A stretch of 64,000 nt of DNA from positions 88,038-152,037 of the forward strand of contig NZ_MECJ01000027.1 in NCBI RefSeq assembly GCF_014596475.1, read 5' to 3'. The first letter of the stretch is position 1. Each line of letters opens with the position of its first letter. The position numbers were made by a program, and so were the translations under genes. Positions 8,095 through 15,980 of this stretch are shown here, in pieces. The DNA comes from Streptomyces sp. CBMA152. Its GTDB lineage: Bacteria; Actinomycetota; Actinomycetes; Streptomycetales; Streptomycetaceae. The notes below the pieces were generated by a model. That model had not been told where the DNA came from. It saw only the letters and a list, made by a program, of their open reading frames with translations, and did not search any database.

Positions 8095-9264
8095 TCAGCG
8101 GGCGTAGACGGCGACGAAGTCGCGGGTGGCCTGGTTGTAGTAGCGCTCCGGCGGGTTCTCGAAGTCGAGGATGTTGGTGGGCACCGGGCTGTCCGGGGTA
8201 CGGCTGCCGTCGTAGCTCATGAAGGACGGCCAGGCGCGGTTCATGTCGAGCGGCATGGCCCGCACCGCGCCCGCGCGCTCCATGAGTTCGGCGAGCGTAC
8301 GCGCCGACAGGGCCTGGCCGACGACCATGATGACGTCGCCCTCCGCCGTGACCCCGACCCCGGAGCGGGCCACGTACATCTTGCTCTGGTCGGTGGCGCC
8401 CCACTTGGAGTCGTTGTCGATGTCCGGGACGACCGAGCCGCCGTCGACCATCAGCTCCAGGCACTGCCGCACCCCGACGACGTCGGGTGTCATCCGCATG
8501 TCCCGGCCCCACACGCCGATCCGGATCGAGCCGTCGCGGTAGAACACCTCGGAGGCGGCGCCGTCGCGGAGCTGCCCGGCGGTTCTGCCGTCGAGGTAGA
8601 AGCCGCCCCGGGAGCCGCCGTCGGTGACCTTGAAGCCGCCGTTCCAGGACGCCACCAGGCCCGCGCGCTCCCCCTTGGGGATGTTCGGCGGTACGGAGAA
8701 GGAACCGCCCGGCTCGCGCAGTCCGGGGTGCAGCTGGAAGCGGGCGTCCTTGGCGCTGACCCACGCGACGGCCGCCTCGTACGAGGTGTGGGCGGAGTCG
8801 GGACGTACATACGTGCCCTGCACGATCGGGCGGCCGTGGGCCTCCACCAGCGGACGCCACACGCCCTCGCCGGGCAGCGCCGGGGCGACCAGCGGACGCA
8901 TCGGGGCGCGCAACGGCAGTCCGCTCCGCGCGGCGGGCGGCGGGAGCGCGGCCGCCTTGCGCATCCGGGCCAGCGACTCCTGCGGCAGCGTGCCGCCGAC
9001 CTTCGGCGGGTCCAGTTCGTACTGGAGGTTCTCCAGCTTGTCGACGACGAAGCCCAGCCGGTGTTCGCGTGCCCAGCCCGCGAGGCGGGCCGCCGTGCTG
9101 TCATCACCCGGATAGGTCAGCGCGTCCGACACCGACCAGCCCACCGTCCCGGCGCCCAGCAGACAGACCACCAGGGTGGACCGGACGGCTATCCGGCGTC
9201 GGCGCAGCTGGGGCGGGGTCAGATCCCTGCGGCGCTTCCACGGCAGCAGACGGCGACGGGCCAC
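8095..9264 (-). CDS. Membrane-anchored phosphodiester glycosidase (NAGPA-like) family protein
   Basis: The 389-residue protein begins with a very basic segment (RRRDLTPPQLRRRRI) followed by one transmembrane helix (STLVVCLLGAGTVGW), so it is probably a type II membrane protein facing outward. The extracellular part carries the phosphodiester-glycosidase fold: SWNGGFKV, GVGVTAEGDVIMVVG and the acidic MPLDMNRAWPSFM segment. Homologues remove N-acetylglucosamine from phosphodiester-linked sugars, but the bacterial substrate is generally unknown. I chose the GTG start at 9264 because GAGAGGGAG lies just upstream; the frame also extends to 9333. A second, secreted paralogue is at 33458-35065. Confidence 0.82.
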   Translation of the reverse strand: MARRRLLPWKRRRDLTPPQLRRRRIAVRSTLVVCLLGAGTVGWSVSDALTYPGDDSTAARLAGWAREHRLGFVVDKLENLQYELDPPKVGGTLPQESLARMRKAAALPPPAARSGLPLRAPMRPLVAPALPGEGVWRPLVEAHGRPIVQGTYVRPDSAHTSYEAAVAWVSAKDARFQLHPGLREPGGSFSVPPNIPKGERAGLVASWNGGFKVTDGGSRGGFYLDGRTAGQLRDGAASEVFYRDGSIRIGVWGRDMRMTPDVVGVRQCLELMVDGGSVVPDIDNDSKWGATDQSKMYVARSGVGVTAEGDVIMVVGQALSARTLAELMERAGAVRAMPLDMNRAWPSFMSYDGSRTPDSPVPTNILDFENPPERYYNQATRDFVAVYAR

Positions 9265-9415
9265 GGCGCTCCCTCTCCGAGGCGTGTCTCGGAACGACGC
9301 CCAACGGACTTCGGACGGATTCCGGAAAGACACGCGCCCTGAATGCGTAGATATCGGGCTCTTGTCTGCTATAACCCGATCGCCCGGAACCTAATCACCG
9401 GCCACACTGGTCGCC

Positions 9416-9904
9416 ATGGCCGGGAAACGCAGCGCGGGACTCCTCTGCTATCGCCGTACCGACCTCGGTGTCGAGGTGCTGATCGGGCACATGGGCGGCC
9501 CGTTCTGGGCCGGGCGGGACGCCTCGGCCTGGTCGATCCCGAAGGGTGAGTACGAGCCGGAGGAGGCGCCGGAAGCGGCCGCCCTGCGCGAGTTCGAGGA
9601 GGAGCTGGGCCTGCCGGCCCCCGAGGGCACGCCGGTGCCGCTAGGGGAGTCCCGGCAGGCCAGCGGCAAGGTGGTGACCGTCTGGGCGGTCGAGGCCGAC
9701 GTCGATCTCACCGCCGTCGTGCCCGGCACCTTCACGATGGAGTGGCCACGGGGCTCCGGCACGATGCAGGAGTTCCCGGAGATCGACCGCTTCGCCTGGC
9801 TCGCGCCCGACGCGGCGTCACAGAAGCTGGTGGCGGGCCAGCGGGTGTTACTCGACCGGCTGGCGGCGCATCTCGCGGAATCCGGGGACCGCCCGGGAAC
9901 ATGA
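9416..9904 (+). CDS. NUDIX hydrolase
   Basis: A 162-residue NUDIX protein with a complete Nudix box, G-x5-E-x7-R-E-U-x-E-E-x-G-U, in the stretch starting GEYEPEEAPEAAALREFEEE. This box binds the divalent metal used to split a nucleoside-diphosphate-linked substrate. The W-SIPKGE lead-in resembles the DUF4916/MutT-like group, but the substrate is unknown. Codon 145 is TTA (9848-9850), so expression may depend on the developmental tRNA gene bldA. The stop codon is part of a terminator hairpin. Confidence 0.92.
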   Translation: MAGKRSAGLLCYRRTDLGVEVLIGHMGGPFWAGRDASAWSIPKGEYEPEEAPEAAALREFEEELGLPAPEGTPVPLGESRQASGKVVTVWAVEADVDLTAVVPGTFTMEWPRGSGTMQEFPEIDRFAWLAPDAASQKLVAGQRVLLDRLAAHLAESGDRPGT

Positions 9905-9942
9905 CCGCGCCGGTGTCCGGATCCCGGATCACCGGCGCGGTC
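9903..9942. terminator. Bidirectional terminator between NUDIX gene and LAETG protein gene
   Basis: A perfect 13-bp inverted repeat (9903-9915 / 9930-9942) encloses a smaller TCCGG/CCGGA pairing. It overlaps the NUDIX stop codon and lies before the end of the convergent gene. Confidence 0.8.
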
Positions 9943-9959
9943 GCCACGGGGTGCGTGTC

Positions 9960-10577
9960 TCAGTGCTCTCCGGTACGGCGCCTGCGCGCGGCCCACACGA
10001 TGCCGCCGCCCGCGAGCAGTACGGCACCGCCCATGCCGGCGACGAGCGGGGTCGAGCTCGACGAACCGGTCTCGGCCAGGTTGGCGCTCGGCTGAGGCGC
10101 CGGGGCCGCAGCCGAGGACGTGGCGGGGCCGGGGGCGGGCTTGCCGGGCTTCGCCGAGGGGGTCGGGGTCGGCTTGGCCGGCGGGGACGGCTTGGTCGAC
10201 GGCTTGGTGGGCGGAGGGGTGTCGCACACCGGCGCGGTCTTGGTCTCGTCCCGCGAGTACTGGTCCCCGTCGCCCGCCTTCACGACGAGCCGCAGGGTCA
10301 ACTGCTTCTTGTGGTCGGGGAGTTGCAGCTTCTTGTGGAACTCGCCCTTGAACTGCTCGGTGGACAGCAGGTCCTTGCCGTCCGCCGTGATGGTCACCGT
10401 GTTGACGGCCTGGTCGGAGTACCTGGTCAGGTCCACGGTGACCTGGGTGCAGGTCACCTGCCACACCGGGGTGTGCGCCTGAGCGGGCACCGCGGTCAGG
10501 CCGACGCCGACGAGACCCGCGGCGGCTGCCCCTATGAGCGCTCCACGGCGACGCCCCGTTCCTCTGTTGACGGTCAC
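9960..10577 (-). CDS. Secreted cell-wall protein with LAETG sortase signal
   Basis: A 205-residue protein with an N-terminal signal peptide (RGTGRRRGALIG, then a hydrophobic core ending AVPAQA). The mature domain of about 90 residues has two cysteines and the sequence VTVDLTRYSDQAVNTVTITADGK. A Pro/Lys/Ala/Ser-rich stalk follows, then LAETG, a transmembrane segment and an RRRR tail. This is the class E sortase (SrtE) signal known from Streptomyces chaplins, so the protein should be covalently attached to peptidoglycan. The GTG start at 10577 has GGAGG 5 nt upstream. The domain itself is not recognised. Confidence 0.85.
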   Translation of the reverse strand: MTVNRGTGRRRGALIGAAAAGLVGVGLTAVPAQAHTPVWQVTCTQVTVDLTRYSDQAVNTVTITADGKDLLSTEQFKGEFHKKLQLPDHKKQLTLRLVVKAGDGDQYSRDETKTAPVCDTPPPTKPSTKPSPPAKPTPTPSAKPGKPAPGPATSSAAAPAPQPSANLAETGSSSSTPLVAGMGGAVLLAGGGIVWAARRRRTGEH

Positions 10578-10750
10578 GAAATCCTCCACTGGTACCGCAC
10601 CGCCGGATTGACGGTGCGCGCACACTACCGCTCCCGCCCCATGCCCGACCGGCTGTCCCGCACATCACTGGCGTCACCTGTCCTGTTCCGGATGGCACAG
10701 CCGTGCTATACACGCGCCACCGCCGTCACGCACACCGCCCCGGGGGACTC

Positions 10751-11932
10751 ATGAGACGAACTACCTTGCTGCGCAGAGCAGTTGGACCACTCGCGATCAC
10801 GTCCGCGCTCACCCTCGCCCTGCCGATCACGGGCGCCTCAGCCGCCGGAAACACGACCGGATCCATACGTTCCGCTGCGGCCGGATCCGTACGCTCCGCC
10901 ACGGACCTGCCACCTCTGCCGCAACCCAACTCCCATGGGCTGACCCTGAAGAGCTGGACACTCGTCGCCGGGTACGGGGACCGGATGGCCGACGCGACCT
11001 TCACCACCGCCGCCGTGTTCACCCCGCGCGGCGGCACCCCGTGGATCAATCCGGTGCAAGTCCCGGTCAAGGTCAGGATCTACCTCCCCGCCGGGTACCG
11101 CGGCGATCCGGCCAGGCCGTACCCCGTGCTGTATCTGCTGCACGGCGGCGGCGCCGACTTCCAGCAGTGGTCGCAGTCGGACTCGGGCAACCTGGCCGCC
11201 ACGCTGGCCGGTTCGGCGTTCGACGGGATCGTGGTGATGCCGGAGGGCGGCCGGGCGGGCTGGTACAGCGACTGGGCCGGGGCCACCGACGGCCACTTCG
11301 CCCCGCAGTGGGAGACATTCCACATCGAGCAGCTGCTGCCGTGGATCGACGCCAACTTCCCTACGGTGAGGGAACGTTCCGGCCGCGCCATCGCCGGTGT
11401 CTCCATGGGCGGTTACGGAGCACTGCGCTACGGCGGGCGCCATCCTGAGCTGTTCTCGGCGGTCGGCGCGTTCTCGGCGGGCACCGACCTCTACCAGGCC
11501 GGTGCCCAGAAGATCATCGCCGATTCGATGTGGCAGGTGGGCGCCTCGATCGGCTGGACCGGACTGCTCAACCCCTGGTACCGCGTCGGCGGCGACACCC
11601 TCCACCGCATGGAGACGGTGTTCGGCCCCCAGAGCGGCTGGGCCGCCGTCACACCCGTGAGTCTCGCGCTCCACGACGCGTACAACGGATACGCCGGGAA
11701 ACTCGCCTTATACGCGGGCGGGGCGAACGGGACCGGTGAAACCGATATCTACGGCTGGAACCACACGCTGCACGAGAACCTCGACAGCCGCGGCGCCCAG
11801 CACCGTTTCTGCACCGGACCCGGTGAACACAGCTATCGGTACTGGACGGAAGACCTCAAGGACTTCGTCTCGCTCGTCTACGGAACACCTTTCGCACAGT
11901 GCCCCAATGGCTGGGGATCGCCCACTCCCTAA
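10751..11932 (+). CDS. Secreted alpha/beta-hydrolase, esterase/antigen-85-like family
   Basis: A 393-residue protein with a signal peptide (RRTTLLRRAVGPLAITSALT, cleavage near GASAA). The catalytic domain is a putative esterase (PF00756 type): YPVLYLLHGGGADFQQW forms the oxyanion region, GVSMGGYGALR the nucleophile elbow, and the late GEHSYRYW holds the likely catalytic histidine. Relatives include mycolyltransferase-like and feruloyl esterases; the substrate cannot be read. Codon 320 is TTA (11708-11710). The ATG at 10751 follows a GGGGGA ribosome-binding site. Confidence 0.88.
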   Translation: MRRTTLLRRAVGPLAITSALTLALPITGASAAGNTTGSIRSAAAGSVRSATDLPPLPQPNSHGLTLKSWTLVAGYGDRMADATFTTAAVFTPRGGTPWINPVQVPVKVRIYLPAGYRGDPARPYPVLYLLHGGGADFQQWSQSDSGNLAATLAGSAFDGIVVMPEGGRAGWYSDWAGATDGHFAPQWETFHIEQLLPWIDANFPTVRERSGRAIAGVSMGGYGALRYGGRHPELFSAVGAFSAGTDLYQAGAQKIIADSMWQVGASIGWTGLLNPWYRVGGDTLHRMETVFGPQSGWAAVTPVSLALHDAYNGYAGKLALYAGGANGTGETDIYGWNHTLHENLDSRGAQHRFCTGPGEHSYRYWTEDLKDFVSLVYGTPFAQCPNGWGSPTP

Positions 11933-12259
11933 TCGGCCGTCATAAGCCGGACTTTCAGGCGCTCATAGCCTCGCCATTGGGTCATATCGCGCCTTTTTGC
12001 GGGGAATTGAATTCTCTTCAAAAATCCCCGGAATGAGGCTCCGCCCGCGCGCAGGCCAGTGCCCGCAAGCAGGCGGGGAGCAGAATGACCGCTTCCATTT
12101 CACTCCCGTATTGCGTGAAGGAACGGTTTCAGGCCGGTCGGGTCCGCGCCCCGTCAATTGGCGTCTTGTGAACCCCCGTCGGGCGAGCAGACGATCGGTC
12201 CTCGTTCCCGTGCGGCGGCCGCCCGGCGCGGTCGCCCACTTGTCTTCGAGGAGGGTCCT
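11933..12259 (+). promoter_or_regulatory. Intergenic region upstream of the encapsulin operon
   Basis: A 327-nt gap, visibly richer in A and T than its surroundings, presumably holds the promoter of the encapsulin operon. It contains the nested hairpin at 12000-12030. I see no open reading frame with a ribosome-binding site. AGGAGG at 12249-12254 is the Shine-Dalgarno site of the shell gene. Confidence 0.6.
12000..12030. promoter_or_regulatory. Nested AT-rich hairpin
   Basis: An outer 6-bp stem CGGGGA/TCCCCG (12000-12005 / 12025-12030) encloses an inner 5-bp stem TTGAA/TTCAA (12007-12011 / 12017-12021) with loop TTCTC. It could terminate the esterase transcript, be a protein-binding palindrome, or be a leader structure. 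Nothing decides among these. Confidence 0.5.
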
Positions 12260-13660
12260 ATGAGCGTTCCCGTCAACAACCGGCAGAGTCTCGGCACGGA
12301 CGCGGCACGGCAGCTCGCCACCGCCACCAAGACCACACCGCAGATGCGCGGCATCACCCCGCGCTATCTGCTGCGCGCCCTCCCGTGGATCGATCTGGAA
12401 TCCGGTGTCTACCGGGTCAACCGCCGCCGGACCTTCGAGCTCGGCGACGACCGGATCGAGACCTACGCCGACAACGACGGCACCAACCGTGTCGTCCCCG
12501 GCGACTTACGCGAGCTGCCCTTCCTGGGCGACGCCGACGACGCGCTCCTGACCGAACTCGCGGGCGCGTTCACCGAGGTCACCTTCGAGTCGGGACAGGT
12601 GCTCGCGCAGAGCGGCGACCCGGCCGACCGACTGTGGGTGATCGTGCGCGGCCGCGCCGAGAAGCGTCTGACCGGCCGCTACGGCCAGGACGAACTGCTC
12701 GAAGTGGTCGGCGACGGGCAGTTCTTCGACCTGGCGTCCTGGACCAAGTCCGAGCCCATGCCGTACCGCGTGCAGGCGCTCACCCCGGGCGTGGCGCTGG
12801 TCGCCGAACGCAGCGCGCTCGCCGCCCTCACCGACCGGGACGCGGGGGTCCGGGCCGCGATGGAGGACTACGCCGCCGGGAACCACATGCCGCCGGGCGG
12901 CGAAGTGCCGGTGGATCTCTCCTCCGGCCATGTCGGCGAGCCGGATCTGCCCGCCACGTTCGTCGACTACGAGGACGAGCCGCGCGAGTACCACATGACG
13001 CTGGCGCAGACCGTGCTGAAGGTCCACAGCCGCGTCGCCGATCTCTACAACGGCCCCATCGACCAGACGCGCGCCCAGCACAACCTCACCATCCAGGCGC
13101 TGCGCGAGCGCCAGGAGAACCTGCTCCTGAACCACCCCGAGTTCGGTCTGTTCAACAACGTCTCCGCAGGTCAGCGCGTGCAGTCCCGCACCGGCTCGCC
13201 CACGCCCGACGACCTGGACGAGCTGCTGACCCGGGTGTGGAAGCAGCCCGCGTACTTCCTCGCGCACCCCCGGGCGATCGCCGCGTTCGGCCGCGAATGT
13301 ACCCGGCGGGGGGTGCCCCCGGTCACGGACACGCGGTTCGGCAGCCCGCTGATCACCTGGCGCGGGGTGCCGCTGCTGCCGTCCGACAAGGTCAAGTTCA
13401 GCAACGGCGGCAACGGCCACGGCACCACCGAGATCTTGCTGATGCGGATGGGCGAGGCCGAGCAGGGCGTGGTCGGTCTGCGTCCCTCGCACGTCGCGGA
13501 CGAGGCCGAACCGGGCCTGTCCGTACGGAACATGGGCGTCGACCAGAAGGGCATCACCTCGTATCTGATGACCGCCTACTTCAACACGGCCGTGCTGGTG
13601 GAGGACGCCATCGCCGTGCTGCAGAACGTCGAGGTCGGCAACTACCATGACTACTCCTGA
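12260..13660 (+). CDS. Family 2B encapsulin shell protein with inserted cyclic-nucleotide-binding-like domain
   Basis: A 466-residue HK97-fold shell protein. Residues 10-60 (ARQLATATKTTPQM, ITPRYLLRALPWIDLESGVYR) form the N-arm. Residues about 85-205 form a CRP-type cyclic-nucleotide-binding domain (ELAGAFTEVTFESGQVLAQS, DRLWVIVRGRAEK). The shell fold resumes at TFVDYEDEPREYHM and continues through TPDDLDELLTRVWKQPAYFL, FGRECTRRGVPPV and TWRGVPLLPSDKV, all typical of SrpI-like family 2 shells. The phosphate-binding cassette is degenerate (GDGQFFDLASW with no Gly-Glu pair), so ligand binding is uncertain. Codon 83 is TTA (12506-12508). The next gene, a cysteine desulfurase, overlaps by 14 nt and is the expected cargo. 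Confidence 0.9.
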   Translation: MSVPVNNRQSLGTDAARQLATATKTTPQMRGITPRYLLRALPWIDLESGVYRVNRRRTFELGDDRIETYADNDGTNRVVPGDLRELPFLGDADDALLTELAGAFTEVTFESGQVLAQSGDPADRLWVIVRGRAEKRLTGRYGQDELLEVVGDGQFFDLASWTKSEPMPYRVQALTPGVALVAERSALAALTDRDAGVRAAMEDYAAGNHMPPGGEVPVDLSSGHVGEPDLPATFVDYEDEPREYHMTLAQTVLKVHSRVADLYNGPIDQTRAQHNLTIQALRERQENLLLNHPEFGLFNNVSAGQRVQSRTGSPTPDDLDELLTRVWKQPAYFLAHPRAIAAFGRECTRRGVPPVTDTRFGSPLITWRGVPLLPSDKVKFSNGGNGHGTTEILLMRMGEAEQGVVGLRPSHVADEAEPGLSVRNMGVDQKGITSYLMTAYFNTAVLVEDAIAVLQNVEVGNYHDYS

Positions 13661-15140
13661 CGTTGTGCGACCCGAGGCCGCGGGCCTCGGGATGCCGCGC
13701 CTGGACACGGCGCGGCCGGAGGCCACGGGCCTCGACATGGCAGGTCCCGGCGCGGCCCGCCCGGAAGCCGCGGGCCTCGGGATGCCGCCCGTGGACACCG
13801 CCCGCCCGGAAGCCACCGGGCTCGGGACGCCGTCCCTGGAGACCGCCCGCCCGGAGGCCACGGGTCTCGACATGGCGGGTCCCGGAGCTCGCCCCGACAT
13901 GGCGCAACGCCCCGCCATGCCGGGTGTGTTCTCGCCCGAGGCGGCCCGCGCGGACGTGCCGATCCTGCACCGCACGGTCAACGGCCATCCGCTGGTGTGG
14001 CTGGACAACGGGGCGACCACGCAGAAGCCCCGCCAGGTGATCGAGGCGCTCGGCGCGTACTACGGCGCCGCCAACTCCAACATCCACCGGGGCGCGCACA
14101 CCATGGCGCGCGAGGCCACCGAGATGTACGAGGCGGGGCGCGCGGCGGTCGCGTCGTTCCTGGGGGCCCCGGCACCCGAGAGCATCGTGTTCGTGCGGGG
14201 CACCACCGAGGCCATCAACCTGGTCGCCCAGACGTGGGGCCGGGACAACCTCGGGCCCGGCGACGACATCCTCGTACCGGTCCTGGAGCACCACTCCAAC
14301 ATCGTCCCCTGGCAGCTGATCGCCAAGGAGACCCGGGCGCGGGTGGTTCCCATCCCGCTGACGCCCGAGGGGGAGATCGACCAGTCCGCGTACGCCGATC
14401 TGCTCTCCTCACGCACCCAGCTGGTCGCCCTCAGCCATGCCTCCAACGTCCTGGGGACCGTCCCGCCGGTCAAGGAGATGACCGCGCTGGCCCATCGGTA
14501 CGGGGCGAAGGTGCTGGTGGACGGGGCACAGGCGGTCGCCCACTTCCCGGTGGACGTGACTGATCTGGACGCGGACTTCTACGCGTTCTCGGGGCACAAG
14601 CTGTTCGCCCCGACCGGCATCGGCGCCCTCTACGCCAAGCCGGAGATCCTGGAGTCGATGCGGCCCTATCAGGGCGGCGGCAACATGATCGACTCGGTGG
14701 ACTTCGGTCAGACGACGTTCGCACCGGTACCGCACCGCCTGGAGGCCGGCACCGGCAACATCGGCGGTGTGGTGGGGCTCCTCGCCGCGCTGAACTGGCT
14801 GAGCGGCTTCGACCGCAACGCCGTCGCCGCGTACGAGGAAGGGTTGATGGCCTACGCCCAGCAGGCGCTGGCCATGGTGCCCGGTCTGGAGCTGGTGGGC
14901 GCCGCGCCCGAGCGGATCGCGGTGCTGACGTTCACGCTCGCGGGCCAGGATCCGGGCACCATCGCCGACTGGCTGGACCGCGACGGGATCGCGATCCGCG
15001 CGGGCCACCACTGCGCGCAGCCCGCGCTCGCGCACTACGGCCTCGAATCGGCCGCACGCGCGTCGCTCGCGCTCTACAACACCTCGCAGGAGGTGGACCA
15101 ACTGGTGGCGTCGCTGCGGCAGTTGCAGCAGGCGGCCTGA
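13647..15140 (+). CDS. Encapsulated cysteine desulfurase with repetitive cargo-loading N-terminus
   Basis: A 497-residue class II (SufS/CsdA-type) PLP enzyme that turns cysteine into alanine and an enzyme-bound persulfide. PLP lysine is K318 in AFSGHKLFAPTG; the persulfide cysteine is C456 in RAGHHCAQP. The catalytic domain starts near residue 95 (ADVPILHRTVNGHPLVWLDNGATT). The first 81 residues are disordered, with five tandem 15-residue repeats of the type RPEATGLGxP. Normal SufS proteins are about 410 residues, so this extension is extra. In family 2A encapsulins such a disordered N-terminus loads the enzyme into the shell. No SufU/SufE acceptor gene is nearby. Confidence 0.93.
   Translation: MTTPDVVRPEAAGLGMPRLDTARPEATGLDMAGPGAARPEAAGLGMPPVDTARPEATGLGTPSLETARPEATGLDMAGPGARPDMAQRPAMPGVFSPEAARADVPILHRTVNGHPLVWLDNGATTQKPRQVIEALGAYYGAANSNIHRGAHTMAREATEMYEAGRAAVASFLGAPAPESIVFVRGTTEAINLVAQTWGRDNLGPGDDILVPVLEHHSNIVPWQLIAKETRARVVPIPLTPEGEIDQSAYADLLSSRTQLVALSHASNVLGTVPPVKEMTALAHRYGAKVLVDGAQAVAHFPVDVTDLDADFYAFSGHKLFAPTGIGALYAKPEILESMRPYQGGGNMIDSVDFGQTTFAPVPHRLEAGTGNIGGVVGLLAALNWLSGFDRNAVAAYEEGLMAYAQQALAMVPGLELVGAAPERIAVLTFTLAGQDPGTIADWLDRDGIAIRAGHHCAQPALAHYGLESAARASLALYNTSQEVDQLVASLRQLQQAA
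13668..13889 (+). repeat. 45-bp tandem repeat coding for the cargo-loading tail
   Basis: Five in-frame units of 45 bp (the last one short) encode RPEAAGLGMPRLDTA and variants: positions 1-4 RPEA and 6-7 GL are constant, while the second half alternates between MP(R/P)xDTA and DMAGPGAA types. The region is the N-terminal tail of the desulfurase and looks prone to copy-number change. Confidence 0.9.
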
Positions 15141-15149
15141 CCGGTCGAC

Positions 15150-15195
15150 GGCTGACGGGTGGTGGACGATCGGTCTCGTCCACCACCCGTCAGCC
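15150..15195. terminator. Bidirectional terminator between desulfurase and response regulator
   Basis: A perfect 20-bp inverted repeat (15150-15169 / 15176-15195) with a 6-nt loop. The right arm contains the stop codon of the convergent response-regulator gene. It is the longest perfect stem I found in the window. Confidence 0.9.
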
Positions 15196-15684
15196 GATGT
15201 CGGCGCGCTGGGGCCCGCGATGCGGATGCTGCGGCGGGACCGTGGGGATCTCGGCCCGGGGCGCGCTCAGGGCGTCGACACGGCGGCGCAGGATCTGGTT
15301 CTCCACATAGAGATCGGCGAGCACGCGGACCTTGGACCGCACCGCCCACGGGTCGACCGGCTTCACCAGAAAGTCCGCGACGCCCAGGCGGTACGCGCGG
15401 GCCGCGAGGTCGTCGTCGCGGCCGATCCCTGTCACCAGGATGACCGGAAGAGAACGGGTGTGATCGAGCCGCTTAAGGTATTCGACCACTTCGAGGCCGT
15501 CCATGTGCGGCATCAGCACATCGAGCAGGATCACGGCGACACCGCCGCGCAGCACGGTCTTCAGGGCCTCGTCGCCGTTGCGCGCGCAGATCACCGGTCG
15601 GCCGACGGGACGTAACACACTCTCCATCGCGAAGAGGTTGTCCTCGCGGTCGTCCACCACAAGGATCTTCCACGTACTGTCCAC
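15190..15684 (-). CDS. Single-domain response regulator (receiver only)
   Basis: A 164-residue protein consisting of a CheY-like receiver: acidic pair D11/D12, phosphoacceptor D55 (VILLDVLMPHMDG), T in LVTGIG, and K in FLVKPVD. After the receiver comes a short helix (RVLADLYVENQILRRRVDAL) likely to form a coiled coil, and a Pro/His/Arg-rich tail. No DNA-binding or enzymatic output domain is present. No kinase gene is adjacent, so this is an orphan regulator acting by protein contact. The GTG at 15684 is the first start consistent with a receiver N-terminus, but its ribosome-binding site is weak. Confidence 0.8.
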   Translation of the reverse strand: MDSTWKILVVDDREDNLFAMESVLRPVGRPVICARNGDEALKTVLRGGVAVILLDVLMPHMDGLEVVEYLKRLDHTRSLPVILVTGIGRDDDLAARAYRLGVADFLVKPVDPWAVRSKVRVLADLYVENQILRRRVDALSAPRAEIPTVPPQHPHRGPQRADIG

Positions 15685-15980
15685 GCCCCAACCACACTCC
15701 CCTGCAGCCGGACTTTCACAGTAGTGCGACCGGAGGCGGAGCGGCAGGAGGCCAGGGGTACCTGCCAACGGCATCTGCACCCCCGCCCGATGGCCCCCGG
15801 GGGCCTGTCGGCGGTCGTCTACGGGCGTCCGCCAGCGCAAACGGAAGCTCCGGGCGCGGTCCTTCGTATTCCGGGGCCCGATCCGTTCGAATTAATTAGG
15901 CCGGTTGTCACTCCCCATTTTGGCTCTTCTGCGCTCCCGGTGGACCGGCGCGGCCGACCCGCCCCGCATAGCGTGGGGGC

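Noticed and set aside
8095..9333. Earlier GTG start at 9333 for the phosphodiester glycosidase
   Set aside because: The extra 23 residues have no ribosome-binding site, while the GTG at 9264 follows GAGAGGGAG and leads directly into the basic N-terminus and membrane helix.
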